DNA of 32,695 nt from contig CAKPHJ010000017.1 in assembly GCA_934157205.1 (NCBI GenBank), positions 1 to 32,695 on the forward strand, written 5' to 3'. This document shows, piece after piece, positions 1-8,675 of the stretch. Numbering within the stretch: the first letter of the stretch is position 1; each line of letters opens with the position of its first letter. This DNA comes from an uncultured Clostridia bacterium. Lineage in GTDB: Bacteria; Bacillota; Clostridia; TANB77; CAG-508. Position numbers and translations under genes: made by a program. The notes below the pieces were generated by a model. It saw nothing but the letters and a program-made list of their open reading frames with translations, had not been told where the DNA came from and ran no database searches.

Positions 1-92
1 GCATAGACGAACAAGGAAGAATAAATCTTAGCATGAAAGATTTAAAAGAAAAAACAGACTCAAATAATTCAGATGATAAAATTGAAGAATAG
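1..92 (+). CDS. C-terminal end of an S1-domain protein, probably polynucleotide phosphorylase (partial)
   Basis: The frame that opens at the left edge encodes about 29 residues ending at TAG 90-92. It begins IDEQGRINLSMKDLKEK, which matches the last strand of an S1 RNA-binding domain (pattern D-x-GRI-x-LS-x-K), followed by an acidic Asn/Asp/Glu tail. PNPase ends this way in most Bacillota, so it is the best guess, but other S1 proteins end similarly and the body of the gene is outside the window. A terminator follows at once, so this is the end of its transcription unit. Confidence 0.5.
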   Translation, partial: IDEQGRINLSMKDLKEKTDSNNSDDKIEE

Positions 93-136
93 AGTGTGTA
101 TAAAAGCAAAATATTAAGAAAAGAATAGAAAAATTA

Positions 137-178
137 AAATAGGAATAAGTAATAGGGCTTTTTCCTATTTGTTTTTTT
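137..178 (+). terminator. Rho-independent terminator
   Basis: AATAGG (151-156) pairs with CCTATT (164-169) around a short loop, and a second copy of the 5' arm (137-143) offers an alternative longer stem. A run of seven T follows at 172-178. It ends the upstream S1-protein transcript. Confidence 0.75.
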
Positions 179-197
179 AATTAAAATAAGTTATAAT
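169..197 (+). promoter_or_regulatory. Putative sigma-A promoter for the MscS gene
   Basis: TTGTTT (169-174) and a perfect TATAAT (192-197) are separated by 17 bases. The -35 overlaps the T-run of the preceding terminator and is weak, so the -10 carries most of the weight. It lies 60 bases before the MscS start. Confidence 0.45.
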
Positions 198-256
198 AAA
201 GAAGATAGTTATACAAATATAGAAACTTATTATGTTATAAAATAATTGGAGGAGAA

Positions 257-1135
257 ATGAGCATAGTACAAAAATTAACAGATATTATAGTAAAAATAAC
301 AGGATTTAACGAAGAATATACCAGATTAACAATAATATCAATATTTATAATTTTAATATACAAATTAATAAGAATATTAGTAAGAAAAACATATGAAAAA
401 TTACCAATGAATGACAAGAAAAAATTTTACAGAAACAGAAATATTCAAATAGTTGTCACAATAATATTATTTATTATTTTATTTTTATTGTGGGGAGAAA
501 AGCTAGAAGGGTTAATTACAATAGTTAGCTTCATTTCTGCTGGTGTTGCCATAGCAATTAGGGAAGTAATATTCAATTTTTTTGCAGGTATGTACATAAA
601 AATCAGAAAACCATTTGAAGTTGAAGACAGAATAGAAATAGACACATTAAAAGGAGATGTAATAAATATTCATGCATTAGGGTTTGAAATGCTAGAAATA
701 GGTGAAAGAATAGAAGGAGAACAAAGCACAGGTAGAATTGCACATATACCAAATTCATATGTATTAACAAAAACACTAAGAAATTATACAAAAGCATTTA
801 AATATATTTGGGACGAAATGAAACTTGAAATTACATTAGACTCTAACATAAAAGAAACAGAAGAAATACTATATGAAATATTATTTGATAACGAAACTTT
901 AAAAGAAATACCAAAAAAAATGGAAGATGCAGTTGATGACATAATATTAGAATATAGAATATATTACAACAATTTAGATCCAATTATTTATAAAAAAATA
1001 GTAGATGGACATGTTGAGCTTTATTTAAGATATTTAGTTCACCCAAAAAAAGCAAGAAATGTACAAGATGAAATATATACGAGAATTTTAGAAGAATACC
1101 AAAAAGGAAGAATTAAACTAATAAAAGAAGATTAA
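257..1135 (+). CDS. Mechanosensitive ion channel, MscS family
   Basis: This 292-residue membrane protein would release solutes on osmotic downshock. It has an N-terminal hydrophobic segment (about residues 23-42), a second one (about 65-80) and a pore-type helix rich in Gly, Ala and Ser (VSFISAGVAIAIREVIFNFF, about 90-109). The family signature follows, with FAGMYIKIRKPFEVEDRIEI leading into the beta domain. The soluble C-terminal half is charged, as in MscS. The length is usual for small MscS proteins. GGAGGAGAA sits just before the ATG. It is the first gene after a terminator and precedes queA by under 50 bases, so it may share a transcript with queA and tgt, although no functional link is evident. 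Confidence 0.88.
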   Translation: MSIVQKLTDIIVKITGFNEEYTRLTIISIFIILIYKLIRILVRKTYEKLPMNDKKKFYRNRNIQIVVTIILFIILFLLWGEKLEGLITIVSFISAGVAIAIREVIFNFFAGMYIKIRKPFEVEDRIEIDTLKGDVINIHALGFEMLEIGERIEGEQSTGRIAHIPNSYVLTKTLRNYTKAFKYIWDEMKLEITLDSNIKETEEILYEILFDNETLKEIPKKMEDAVDDIILEYRIYYNNLDPIIYKKIVDGHVELYLRYLVHPKKARNVQDEIYTRILEEYQKGRIKLIKED

Positions 1136-1182
1136 AAATATCAATTATAAATATAGAAAAGGTATTGAGAAAGGAAACAAAA

Positions 1183-2205
1183 ATGAAGGTATCAGAATTT
1201 AACTATAATTTACCAGAAGAATTAATAGCACAAACACCAATAGAAAAAAGAGATGAATCAAAATTAATGGTTTTAGACAGAAGCAAAAAAACAATAGAAC
1301 ATAAAATTTTTAAAGATATAATAAATTATTTAGAACCTGGAGATGTGCTTGTAAGAAACAATACAAAAGTAATACCAGCTAGGCTTTATGGAAAAAAAGA
1401 AACAGGAGCAAATGTTGAATTTTTATTATTAAAAAACATAGAAAAAGATATATGGGAATGTATTGTAAGACCAGGAAATAAATTACATGTTGGAACAAGT
1501 GTTACATTTGGAGATGGAATATTAAAAGCAAAAATTTTAGGTATTTTACCAGGAGGAACAAGAAAGGTAGAATTTGAATATAAAGGAATTTTCAATGAAA
1601 TATTAGACAAAATAGGTCTAATGCCATTACCACCATATATTCATGAACAATTAAAACAAAGAGATAGGTATCAAACTGTTTATGCAAAATATGATGGCTC
1701 AGCAGCAGCACCAACTGCAGGTCTACATTTTACAGAAGACTTACTTGAAGAACTAAAACAAAAAGGAGTAGTTATTGCAAATGTTACTTTACATGTAGGT
1801 ATAGGTACTTTTAGACCAGTAAAAGAAGATACAGTAGAAAATCATGAAATGCATTCAGAACATTTTTACATAAAAAAAGAAGATGCAGAAAAAATAAATT
1901 CTGCAAAACAAAATGGCAAAAGAGTAATAGCAGTTGGAACTACATCTTGCAGAGTATTAGAAACTATTGCTGATGAATCTGGTAAAGTAAAAGAAACAGA
2001 AGGAGATACAAAAATTTTTATATATCCAGGTTACAAATTTAAATGTTTAGATGGATTAATTACAAATTTTCATTTACCACAGTCAACTTTATTAATGTTA
2101 GTATCAGCTTTAGCTGGAAAAGATTATATAATGCAAGCTTATGAAGAGGCAGTAAAAAATAGATACAGATTTTTCAGTTTTGGAGATGCTATGTTTATAA
2201 AATAG
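1183..2205 (+). CDS. queA: S-adenosylmethionine:tRNA ribosyltransferase-isomerase QueA
   Basis: QueA transfers and isomerises the ribosyl moiety of SAM onto preQ1-modified tRNA, giving epoxyqueuosine at wobble position 34. The protein starts MKVSEFNYNLPEELIAQ, continues with RDESKLMVLDR and carries the family blocks YDGSAAAPTAGLHFT, HVGIGTFRPVK and FHLPQSTLLMLVSA. I chose ATG 1183 because GAGAAAGGA precedes it at the right distance and the product (340 residues) then matches family length; a TTG at 1165 would overlap that ribosome binding site. tgt starts 18 bases downstream, the usual queuosine operon pair. Confidence 0.96.
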   Translation: MKVSEFNYNLPEELIAQTPIEKRDESKLMVLDRSKKTIEHKIFKDIINYLEPGDVLVRNNTKVIPARLYGKKETGANVEFLLLKNIEKDIWECIVRPGNKLHVGTSVTFGDGILKAKILGILPGGTRKVEFEYKGIFNEILDKIGLMPLPPYIHEQLKQRDRYQTVYAKYDGSAAAPTAGLHFTEDLLEELKQKGVVIANVTLHVGIGTFRPVKEDTVENHEMHSEHFYIKKEDAEKINSAKQNGKRVIAVGTTSCRVLETIADESGKVKETEGDTKIFIYPGYKFKCLDGLITNFHLPQSTLLMLVSALAGKDYIMQAYEEAVKNRYRFFSFGDAMFIK

Positions 2206-2223
2206 AAAGGAAAGAAATAAAAT

Positions 2224-3348
2224 ATGAAACCAGCAGTAACATACGAATTAATACATGAATGTAAACAAACAGGAGCTAGAAGAGGTATAGTCCATACTCC
2301 ACATGGAGATATTCAAACACCTGTATTTATGCCAGTTGGAACACAAGCAACAGTAAAATCTATGACGCCAGAAGAATTAACAAATGAAGTAAAAGCACAA
2401 ATAATTTTATCAAATACGTATCATTTATATTTAAGACCAGGAAATAAAATTGTTAAAGAAGCGGGAGGACTTCATAAATTTATGAATTGGAACAAACCAA
2501 TTTTAACAGATAGTGGAGGATTTCAAGTATTCAGTTTAGGAGCATTAAGAACTATAAATGAAGAAGGAGTAGAGTTTAAATCACATTTAGATGGAAGCAA
2601 ACACTTTTTTTCACCAGAATCAGTAATGGAAATAGAAGAAGACTTAGGAGCAGACATCATAATGGCATTTGATGAATGTTGCCCATATCCATCAACATAC
2701 GAATATACTAAACAATCAATGGAAAGAACTACAAGATGGGCAAAACGTTGCAAAGAAGCCCATAAAACAGAAAATCAAGCTTTGTTTGGAATTATTCAAG
2801 GAGGATTTTATAAAGACTTAAGAAAACAAAGTGCAGAAGATTTAATTAATTTAGATTTACCTGGGTATGCAATAGGAGGAATAAGTGTAGGAGAACCAAA
2901 AGAGGAATTCATAGATATATTAAACTATACAGCACCATTAATGCCAAAAGATAAACCTAGATATTTAATGGGAGTTGGTACACCAGATTATTTAATAGAA
3001 GCTGCTATGGCTGGAATAGATATGTGTGATTGTGTTCTTCCAACAAGAATTGCAAGAAATGGGACAGCTATGACTTGGAATGGTAAAGTTGTAGTAAGAA
3101 ATGCAACATATGAACGAGATTTTACCCCATTAGATCCAGAATGCGATTGTTATACATGTAAAAATTACACAAGAGCATATATAAGACATTTAGTAAAAAC
3201 AAATGAAATTCTGGGTGTTAGGTTACTTTCAATTCACAATTTAAGGTTCTTGACTAATTTAATGGAAAGAGTTAAAATAGAAATAGAACATGATAATTTA
3301 GGTACTTTTAGTAAAGAATTTTATAAAAAGTATGGATATGTAAAATAA
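2224..3348 (+). CDS. tgt: tRNA-guanine transglycosylase Tgt
   Basis: Tgt exchanges guanine 34 for preQ1 in tRNAs with GUN anticodons (Asp, Asn, His, Tyr). This 374-residue protein has the substrate-binding block TDSGGFQVFSLG (Asp96), the catalytic nucleophile in GIDMCDCVLPTRIARNG (Asp269 by alignment) and the zinc site Cys307, Cys309, Cys312 and His338. All key residues are present and the length is normal. It lies directly behind queA, the enzyme that acts after it, and 21 bases ahead of the WG-repeat gene. No preQ1 riboswitch is visible upstream of the pair. Confidence 0.97.
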   Translation: MKPAVTYELIHECKQTGARRGIVHTPHGDIQTPVFMPVGTQATVKSMTPEELTNEVKAQIILSNTYHLYLRPGNKIVKEAGGLHKFMNWNKPILTDSGGFQVFSLGALRTINEEGVEFKSHLDGSKHFFSPESVMEIEEDLGADIIMAFDECCPYPSTYEYTKQSMERTTRWAKRCKEAHKTENQALFGIIQGGFYKDLRKQSAEDLINLDLPGYAIGGISVGEPKEEFIDILNYTAPLMPKDKPRYLMGVGTPDYLIEAAMAGIDMCDCVLPTRIARNGTAMTWNGKVVVRNATYERDFTPLDPECDCYTCKNYTRAYIRHLVKTNEILGVRLLSIHNLRFLTNLMERVKIEIEHDNLGTFSKEFYKKYGYVK

Positions 3349-3369
3349 CATATATAAGGGGGAGTACAA

Positions 3370-4845
3370 ATGAATATAATCGAAGAAAGTTTTCAAACAA
3401 AAGAAGAAAAAAAGACAAAAAAAACAATGAAAATAATTATTGCACTAATAATTTTAGTATTTTTAATAATAATTGGAATAATATCATATGTAATTTATAT
3501 TCAAAGTTTAGAATTAAAATTAACTATAGATGGACAATCAAATAACAAAATAATATCATTGTTGAATTTTGATGACTATAATACAGATGGAACAATATAT
3601 GTACCAATAAAAGAAATTGCACAATATTTTCAATATGAAAGTTTCGATGGAGAATATAATAATGGAATGTCTGAAACAAAAAGTAAATGTTATGTACAAG
3701 GAACGAATGAAATAGCAAATTTTTCATTAGGTTCAAACAAGATTTACAAATTAGATATATCTGATGACTCAAATAACCAATATGAATATTTATATGCCAA
3801 AAAACCTGTAAAAGCAATTGGTGGAGTATTATATGCTTCAACAGATGCAATTGAAAAAGCATTTAATGTTAGTTTTCAATATGACAGTGAAAAAAATAAA
3901 ATAACAATATACACATTACCATATTTATTCCAAGCATATCAAAATAAAGTATTAGATTATGGTTTTATAGAATTAAGTGATGTTTTTGCAAATGAAAAAG
4001 CAATATTACAAAATATGCTTGTTGTAAAAAAAGATGAACAAAATAATAAATATGCAGTAATAGATACAGACGGAAATATAGTACTTGAAACAAAATATGA
4101 CGAAATAAGATATTTATCAAATACTGGAGACTTTTTAGTACAATTGAATGAAAAATATGGTATAGTATCTTCGAAAAAAGAAGTTAAAGTTAAAATTATA
4201 TATAGTAGTATAGAATTAATGGACAGTGATGCAGGACTTTATGTAGTTAAAAATGATAACAACAAATATGGAGTAATAGATACAAAAGGTGTAACAAAGG
4301 TATATATAGAAAATGATGAAATAGGAATTGATTCTTCAAAATATAAAGAAAATGAAATAAAAAACAAATATTTATTAGCAGATACATTAATACCAGTTAG
4401 AAAAGGTAAATATTGGGGCTTATTTGATAAATATGGAAGACAGGTTGTAGACTATAAATATGATACACTTGGATACAATGTTACAGCAAGCAAAGGAGAT
4501 GCTTATAATCTAATAGTAATTCCAAATTATAATGTAATAGTAGTTTGCAAAGACAAAAAATATGCATTAATAAACTTAAAAGGTGAAGAATTATTCCCAC
4601 CAGTAGCTGATGACATTTATATGTCTATAAGTGGAGGAAAGAAATCTTATCGTATAGTAGCAAATGATAATGATAGAGATGCAATTAAATTCCTAGAGCA
4701 AAATGGTGTAAAGGCTACAAATACAGAGGTAGATACAGAAGACAACACATCAAGCAACACAACTGATAATTCAAATAGCAATAGAACTACAAATTCAGAT
4801 AGTACTGAAACTGATACAACATCAGAAAATAGTGATAGTGAATAA
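3370..4845 (+). CDS. Membrane-anchored WG-repeat protein
   Basis: This 491-residue protein has a short Lys-rich cytoplasmic N-terminus, one transmembrane helix (about residues 22-45) and a large extracellular part. Residues about 50-175 (for example GTIYVPIKEIAQYF and GGVLYASTDAIEKAF) resemble the copper-amine-oxidase N-terminal-like or stalk domain. From about 205 to 440 there are WG-type repeats, visible as NKYAVIDTDGNIVLETKYDEI, EKYGIVSS, NKYGVIDTKG and KYWGLFDKYGRQVVDYKYD. The tail (about 455-491) is low-complexity Ser/Thr/Asn/Asp/Glu. The substrate or ligand is unknown. GGGGGAG precedes the start. folA follows within 32 bases, so they may be cotranscribed. Confidence 0.75.
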   Translation: MNIIEESFQTKEEKKTKKTMKIIIALIILVFLIIIGIISYVIYIQSLELKLTIDGQSNNKIISLLNFDDYNTDGTIYVPIKEIAQYFQYESFDGEYNNGMSETKSKCYVQGTNEIANFSLGSNKIYKLDISDDSNNQYEYLYAKKPVKAIGGVLYASTDAIEKAFNVSFQYDSEKNKITIYTLPYLFQAYQNKVLDYGFIELSDVFANEKAILQNMLVVKKDEQNNKYAVIDTDGNIVLETKYDEIRYLSNTGDFLVQLNEKYGIVSSKKEVKVKIIYSSIELMDSDAGLYVVKNDNNKYGVIDTKGVTKVYIENDEIGIDSSKYKENEIKNKYLLADTLIPVRKGKYWGLFDKYGRQVVDYKYDTLGYNVTASKGDAYNLIVIPNYNVIVVCKDKKYALINLKGEELFPPVADDIYMSISGGKKSYRIVANDNDRDAIKFLEQNGVKATNTEVDTEDNTSSNTTDNSNSNRTTNSDSTETDTTSENSDSE

Positions 4846-4876
4846 ACATAATAAAACAAAAGGAGAAATAAATAAA

Positions 4877-5365
4877 ATGTTAAGTATAATAGTAGCAAAA
4901 GCAAAAAATAATATAATAGGAAAAGAAAACAAAATAATATGGCATATACCAGAAGATATGCAACATTTCAAAGAAAAAACATCAAATCATGTAATAATAA
5001 TGGGAAGAAAAACATTTGAAACTCTAGGCAAAGTATTACCAAATAGAAAACATATAGTATTTACACAAAATCCAGACTTTAAAGTAAATGATGAAAATGT
5101 AAGAATAGTTCATTCAATGTTAGAAATTCAAGAATACATTGAAGACGAAGAAGAAAATTTTATTATTGGCGGAGCAATGATATATAATTTATTAATGCCA
5201 TATGTAAAGAAAATGTATGTTACAGAAATTGACAAAGAATTTGATGGAGACGCATTTTTCCCTAGAATTGATTTAACAAAATGGAAAGAAGTTGAAAGAG
5301 AAAAAGGAAACAAAGATGGCAGTTCAAATTTAAAATACGATTTTGTTGTATATGAAAGAATATAA
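4877..5365 (+). CDS. folA: Dihydrofolate reductase
   Basis: The enzyme reduces dihydrofolate to tetrahydrofolate with NADPH. The protein starts MLSIIVAKAKNNIIGKENKI and has the active-site loop IIWHIPEDMQHFK (acidic Glu-Asp at the folate site), the cofactor motifs IIMGRKTFETLG and PNRKHIVFTQ, and FIIGGAMIYN. At 162 residues it is standard length. ATG 4877 follows AAAGGAGAAATAAATAAA, and an in-frame upstream ATG at 4832 overlaps the previous gene and is less likely. No thyA is adjacent. Trimethoprim sensitivity cannot be judged from sequence alone. Confidence 0.95.
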   Translation: MLSIIVAKAKNNIIGKENKIIWHIPEDMQHFKEKTSNHVIIMGRKTFETLGKVLPNRKHIVFTQNPDFKVNDENVRIVHSMLEIQEYIEDEEENFIIGGAMIYNLLMPYVKKMYVTEIDKEFDGDAFFPRIDLTKWKEVEREKGNKDGSSNLKYDFVVYERI

Positions 5366-5382
5366 AAAAGAAGAGGATAAAT

Positions 5383-5946
5383 TTGAAAATAATTGGTGTA
5401 ACAGGAAAGTCTGGAAGTGGAAAATCCACTATGGCAGACTTACTATCAAAGAAATTTAATTGTTATAATCTAGATGTAGACAAAATAGGGCATCAAGCTA
5501 CTAATGACACTAAAATTTCAGAAGAACTTTGTAATATATTTGGAAATACAATTTTAAATAATAATTATAAAATTGACAGGAAAAAACTTGGAAATATTGT
5601 ATTTGCAGACAAAAGTAAAATGGATATTTTAACAAAAATAACATGGGGATATATGGAAAGAGTTATTGATGAATTTTTAGAACAGAATGGTAAAATTATA
5701 ATACTAGATTGGGCTTTGTTACCAAATAGTAAGTATTGGGATATGTGTGATATAAAAATATTAATGCAAGCAGACAAAAATGAACGAAAAGAAATGGTTA
5801 TAAAAAGAGACTCTATAACAGAAGAATATTTTGAAAAAAGAGAATCTAAAAGCTTGAATTATGAAAATATTAAATATGATTATCTATTTACAAATAAATA
5901 TAATGAAACAGAAATGAAGGAATTTATAAAAGAAATTAATATTTAG
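5383..5946 (+). CDS. coaE: Dephospho-CoA kinase, divergent
   Basis: CoaE phosphorylates the 3'-hydroxyl of dephospho-CoA, the last step of coenzyme A synthesis. The 187-residue product starts at TTG after AGAGGATAA. It has a P-loop GVTGKSGSGKST (residues 4-15), the CoaE block LDVDKIGHQA, then IFGNTIL and IDRKKLGNIVF, and a strand IIILDWALLP in place of the common V-x-D-x-PLL. The C-terminal third is poorly conserved, as is common in this family. Another small P-loop kinase remains possible, but the D-x-D-x-I-x-H and IDR-x-x-LG blocks favour CoaE. Confidence 0.82.
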   Translation: MKIIGVTGKSGSGKSTMADLLSKKFNCYNLDVDKIGHQATNDTKISEELCNIFGNTILNNNYKIDRKKLGNIVFADKSKMDILTKITWGYMERVIDEFLEQNGKIIILDWALLPNSKYWDMCDIKILMQADKNERKEMVIKRDSITEEYFEKRESKSLNYENIKYDYLFTNKYNETEMKEFIKEINI

Positions 5947-5989
5947 TTAAAACATAGGGTATTCTATATTAATAAAGGAGGAATACACT

Positions 5990-6991
5990 ATGTTTTTTTA
6001 TCCAAAAGAAATTTATTATGAGGAACAAGTAGAAAATTATGAATTAGGAAAAGAATTATTGAAAAAATATGAAGAAGTTCCAAAAGTAATAATTGAAAAT
6101 CATAATAATATTGAACAAATGAGAAAAAAGCAAAATATTGAATTTCCTAAAATGAAGCAAAATTTAATTTTGGGAATCAGAAAAACACACAAATTTGTAG
6201 AAAATCATAAGTTATCAGATTTTTTAGTTCCATATACTTCATCTGGTTGTACGGCATCTTGTTTATATTGTTATCTTGTGTGCAATTATAATAAATGTTC
6301 ATATTTAAGATTATTTGTAAATAGAGAGCAAATGCTTGAAAAAATAATAAAAACAGCTAATAAATCAGAAAAAGAATTAACATTTGAAATTGGAAGTAAT
6401 AGTGATTTAATACTCGAAAATACCATCACCAATAATTTAGTATGGACTATAAAAAATTTTAAAGGAAAATGTAATGGAAATTTAACATTTCCTACTAAAT
6501 TTGATATGGTTGATCCATTATTACAATTAGAACATGATGGTAAAATTATTATAAGAGTCAGTGTAAATCCAGAAGAAATTATAAAAAAAGTTGAATTTGG
6601 TACATCTAGGTTAAATGGTAGAATTAATGCAATAAATAAATTAGCAGAAGCAGGATATAAAGTTGGCATATTAATAGCACCAGTTATTTTTGTAGAAAAT
6701 TGGGAATCAATATATTTAGAATTAATACAAAGATTAAATTTACAACTAAGTAATAAAACTAAAAAAAGTATATTTTTTGAAATTATTTTTATGACATATA
6801 GTTATGTTCATACAAAAATAAACGAAGAAGCCTTTCCACATGCAATCAATTTATATAATAAAGAATTAATGACAGGAAGAGGAAAGGGAAAATACTGGTA
6901 TAAAAAAGAATTTAGAGAAAGCGGAGAAAAATTTTTTAGAGAAAATCTAAAAAAATATTTTCCAAATAATAATATATTGTATATTGTGTAA
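5990..6991 (+). CDS. splB: Spore photoproduct lyase homologue (radical SAM), catalytic Cys replaced by Ser
   Basis: SplB repairs the thymine dimer spore photoproduct using a 4Fe-4S cluster and SAM. The 333-residue protein begins with the family start (FYPKEIYYEEQVENYELGKE) and LGIRKTHKF. The cluster motif is CTASCLYC with Cys87, Cys91 and Cys94, and the two conserved tyrosines (Tyr93, Tyr95) are present. The later blocks PTKFDMVDPLL, FGTSRLNGRINAINKLAEAGY and GRGKGKYWYKK also match. At the position of the family's hydrogen-donor Cys (Bacillus subtilis Cys141, in FEASCTSD as I recall it) this protein has Ser136 in FEIGSNSD. Additional cysteines occur at 98 and 103. A good GGAGG precedes the ATG. 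Repair activity is therefore uncertain. Confidence 0.85.
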   Translation: MFFYPKEIYYEEQVENYELGKELLKKYEEVPKVIIENHNNIEQMRKKQNIEFPKMKQNLILGIRKTHKFVENHKLSDFLVPYTSSGCTASCLYCYLVCNYNKCSYLRLFVNREQMLEKIIKTANKSEKELTFEIGSNSDLILENTITNNLVWTIKNFKGKCNGNLTFPTKFDMVDPLLQLEHDGKIIIRVSVNPEEIIKKVEFGTSRLNGRINAINKLAEAGYKVGILIAPVIFVENWESIYLELIQRLNLQLSNKTKKSIFFEIIFMTYSYVHTKINEEAFPHAINLYNKELMTGRGKGKYWYKKEFRESGEKFFRENLKKYFPNNNILYIV

Positions 6992-7013
6992 AGACTAAGA
7001 AATATGGTATAAT
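6984..7013 (+). promoter_or_regulatory. Putative promoter for rlmD
   Basis: TTGTGT (6984-6989) and TATAAT (7008-7013) are spaced 18 bases apart. The -35 overlaps the end of the splB homologue. About 115 bases of leader follow, containing a short direct repeat TTGTAATAAGT and no obvious terminator. Confidence 0.4.
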
Positions 7014-7128
7014 TTTACTAATTATGTTACAAGTTATAATAAATTATATATAAATCAAATCTTGTAATAAGTAATTTTGTAATAAGTTAAGTAAACAGAA
7101 GTAATAGTGTAATAAAAGGAGAATTTTT

Positions 7129-8499
7129 ATGCAAATTGAGAAAAATAAAGAATATATAGTAGAAATTATAGATAATGGATTTGAAGGTGAAGGCATTGCA
7201 AAAGTAGACAACTTTACCATATTTGTTCCAGGGGCATTAAAAGGTGAAAAAATTAAAATTTTAATAGTAAAAGTTTTATCATCATATGGATATGGAAAAA
7301 TTTTAGAAATACAAAGAAAATCAGATAAAAGGAAAGAAATAGATTGTAAAACATATAAAAGATGTGGTGGATGCAATTTAAGACATGTAAAATATGAAGA
7401 AACACTTAACATTAAGCAGAATGCTGTACAATCTTTAGTAAACAAAACATTAAAAAATAAAATTCAAGTGAACAAAACAATAGGAATGGAAAATCCAATC
7501 TATTATAGAAATAAAGCACAATATCCAATAGGTATAAACAAAGAAGGAGAACCTGTAATTGGGGTATTTGCAAATAGAACACATGAAGTAATAAAAATAG
7601 AAAAATGCTTAATTCAAAATGAAATTTCACAAGAAATATCAAAAACTATAATAGAATTTATAAAAGAAAATAAAATTTCAATTTATAATGAAAAAGAATT
7701 AAAAGGTTTGTTTCGACATATTGTTGTAAAATATGGAATAAACACAAATGAAGTAATGTGCATATTAGTTATAAATGGAAATGAAATTCCTAAAGAAAAA
7801 GAACTAATTGAAATATTAACAAAAAAATATACTAATATAAAAGCAATAGTAAAAAATGTAAATACCCAAAATACGAATGTCATATTAGGAAAACAAAATA
7901 TCAATATATATGGTGATGGATACATAAAAGATAAATTAGGAGAATACATATTTAAAATATCACCACAATCTTTTTATCAAGTTAATCCTATTCAAGCAGA
8001 AAAACTTTATAATATAGGAGTAAAAGAAGCAAATATAACTAATAAGGACATTGTTTTCGATTTGTATTGTGGAATTGGAACAATATCTTTATTTATGGCC
8101 AAAAATGCAAAAAAAGTTTATGGGGTTGAAATTGTAGAACAAGCAATTAAAGATGCAAAAGAAAACGCAAAAATTAATAATATAAAAAATGTAGAATTTA
8201 TAACAGGTGATACAGAGCTTATATTAGATAAATTAATAAATAAGCAAAAAATTCTTCCTAATGTTATTATGGTAGATCCACCTAGAAAGGGGCTTGATAC
8301 CAGAACAGTTAATAATATTTTGAAAATAAAACCAAATAGATTTGTGTATATTAGTTGTAATCCAGCTACTATGGTTAGAGATTTAGCTAAATTTGAAAGT
8401 ACTTATAAAATTGTAAAAATACAACCAGTTGATATGTTTCCTTGGACAAGTCATGTGGAGTGTTGCTCGGTGCTATATCTAAAAGATTCGATACAATAG
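7129..8499 (+). CDS. rlmD: 23S rRNA (uracil-5-)-methyltransferase, RlmD/RlmCD family
   Basis: This SAM-dependent enzyme makes 5-methyluridine in 23S rRNA (U1939 and/or U747 class). The 456-residue protein has an N-terminal TRAM domain (residues about 5-62, GFEGEGIAKVDNFTIFVPGA), then an iron-sulfur site Cys73-x5-Cys79-x2-Cys82 with a fourth Cys in IEKCLIQN. The methyltransferase core has the SAM motif VFDLYCGIGTISLFMA, VMVDPPRKGLD and the nucleophile in YISCNPATMVRDL. All catalytic elements are intact. The RBS AAAGGAG precedes ATG 7129. RlmC, RlmD and dual-specific RlmCD cannot be told apart here. Confidence 0.92.
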   Translation: MQIEKNKEYIVEIIDNGFEGEGIAKVDNFTIFVPGALKGEKIKILIVKVLSSYGYGKILEIQRKSDKRKEIDCKTYKRCGGCNLRHVKYEETLNIKQNAVQSLVNKTLKNKIQVNKTIGMENPIYYRNKAQYPIGINKEGEPVIGVFANRTHEVIKIEKCLIQNEISQEISKTIIEFIKENKISIYNEKELKGLFRHIVVKYGINTNEVMCILVINGNEIPKEKELIEILTKKYTNIKAIVKNVNTQNTNVILGKQNINIYGDGYIKDKLGEYIFKISPQSFYQVNPIQAEKLYNIGVKEANITNKDIVFDLYCGIGTISLFMAKNAKKVYGVEIVEQAIKDAKENAKINNIKNVEFITGDTELILDKLINKQKILPNVIMVDPPRKGLDTRTVNNILKIKPNRFVYISCNPATMVRDLAKFESTYKIVKIQPVDMFPWTSHVECCSVLYLKDSIQ

Positions 8500-8675
8500 C
8501 CCAGTTTACTGCATTTGAAGATTTTATTAGTCTTGATAAAAAAGGTAAAAATAAGGTTAAAAATTAAGTTGGTCACAGCTTCAAAATATAAATTATATTT
8601 ACCAATAGAAGAAGAATTTAAGAAAGAATTAAATTTAGATAATTATGTAAAAAAAGAGGAAGAGAGTTAAAATAT
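8500..8675 (+). other. Intergenic stretch with short protein-like fragment, possibly gene debris
   Basis: The 175 bases between rlmD and the HD gene hold no full gene. In the rlmD frame, sense codons continue past its TAG to TAA 8668-8670 and end SKYKLYLPIEEEFKKELNLD and a Lys/Glu-rich tail, which reads like real protein but has no good start (a TTG at 8569 is possible). It may be a small orphan or a remnant of a lost gene. I cannot assign a family. Confidence 0.3.

Noticed and set aside
1142..1182. preQ1 riboswitch before queA/tgt
   Set aside because: The gap is about 40 bases and lacks the compact C-rich hairpin and A-rich tail of preQ1 aptamers.
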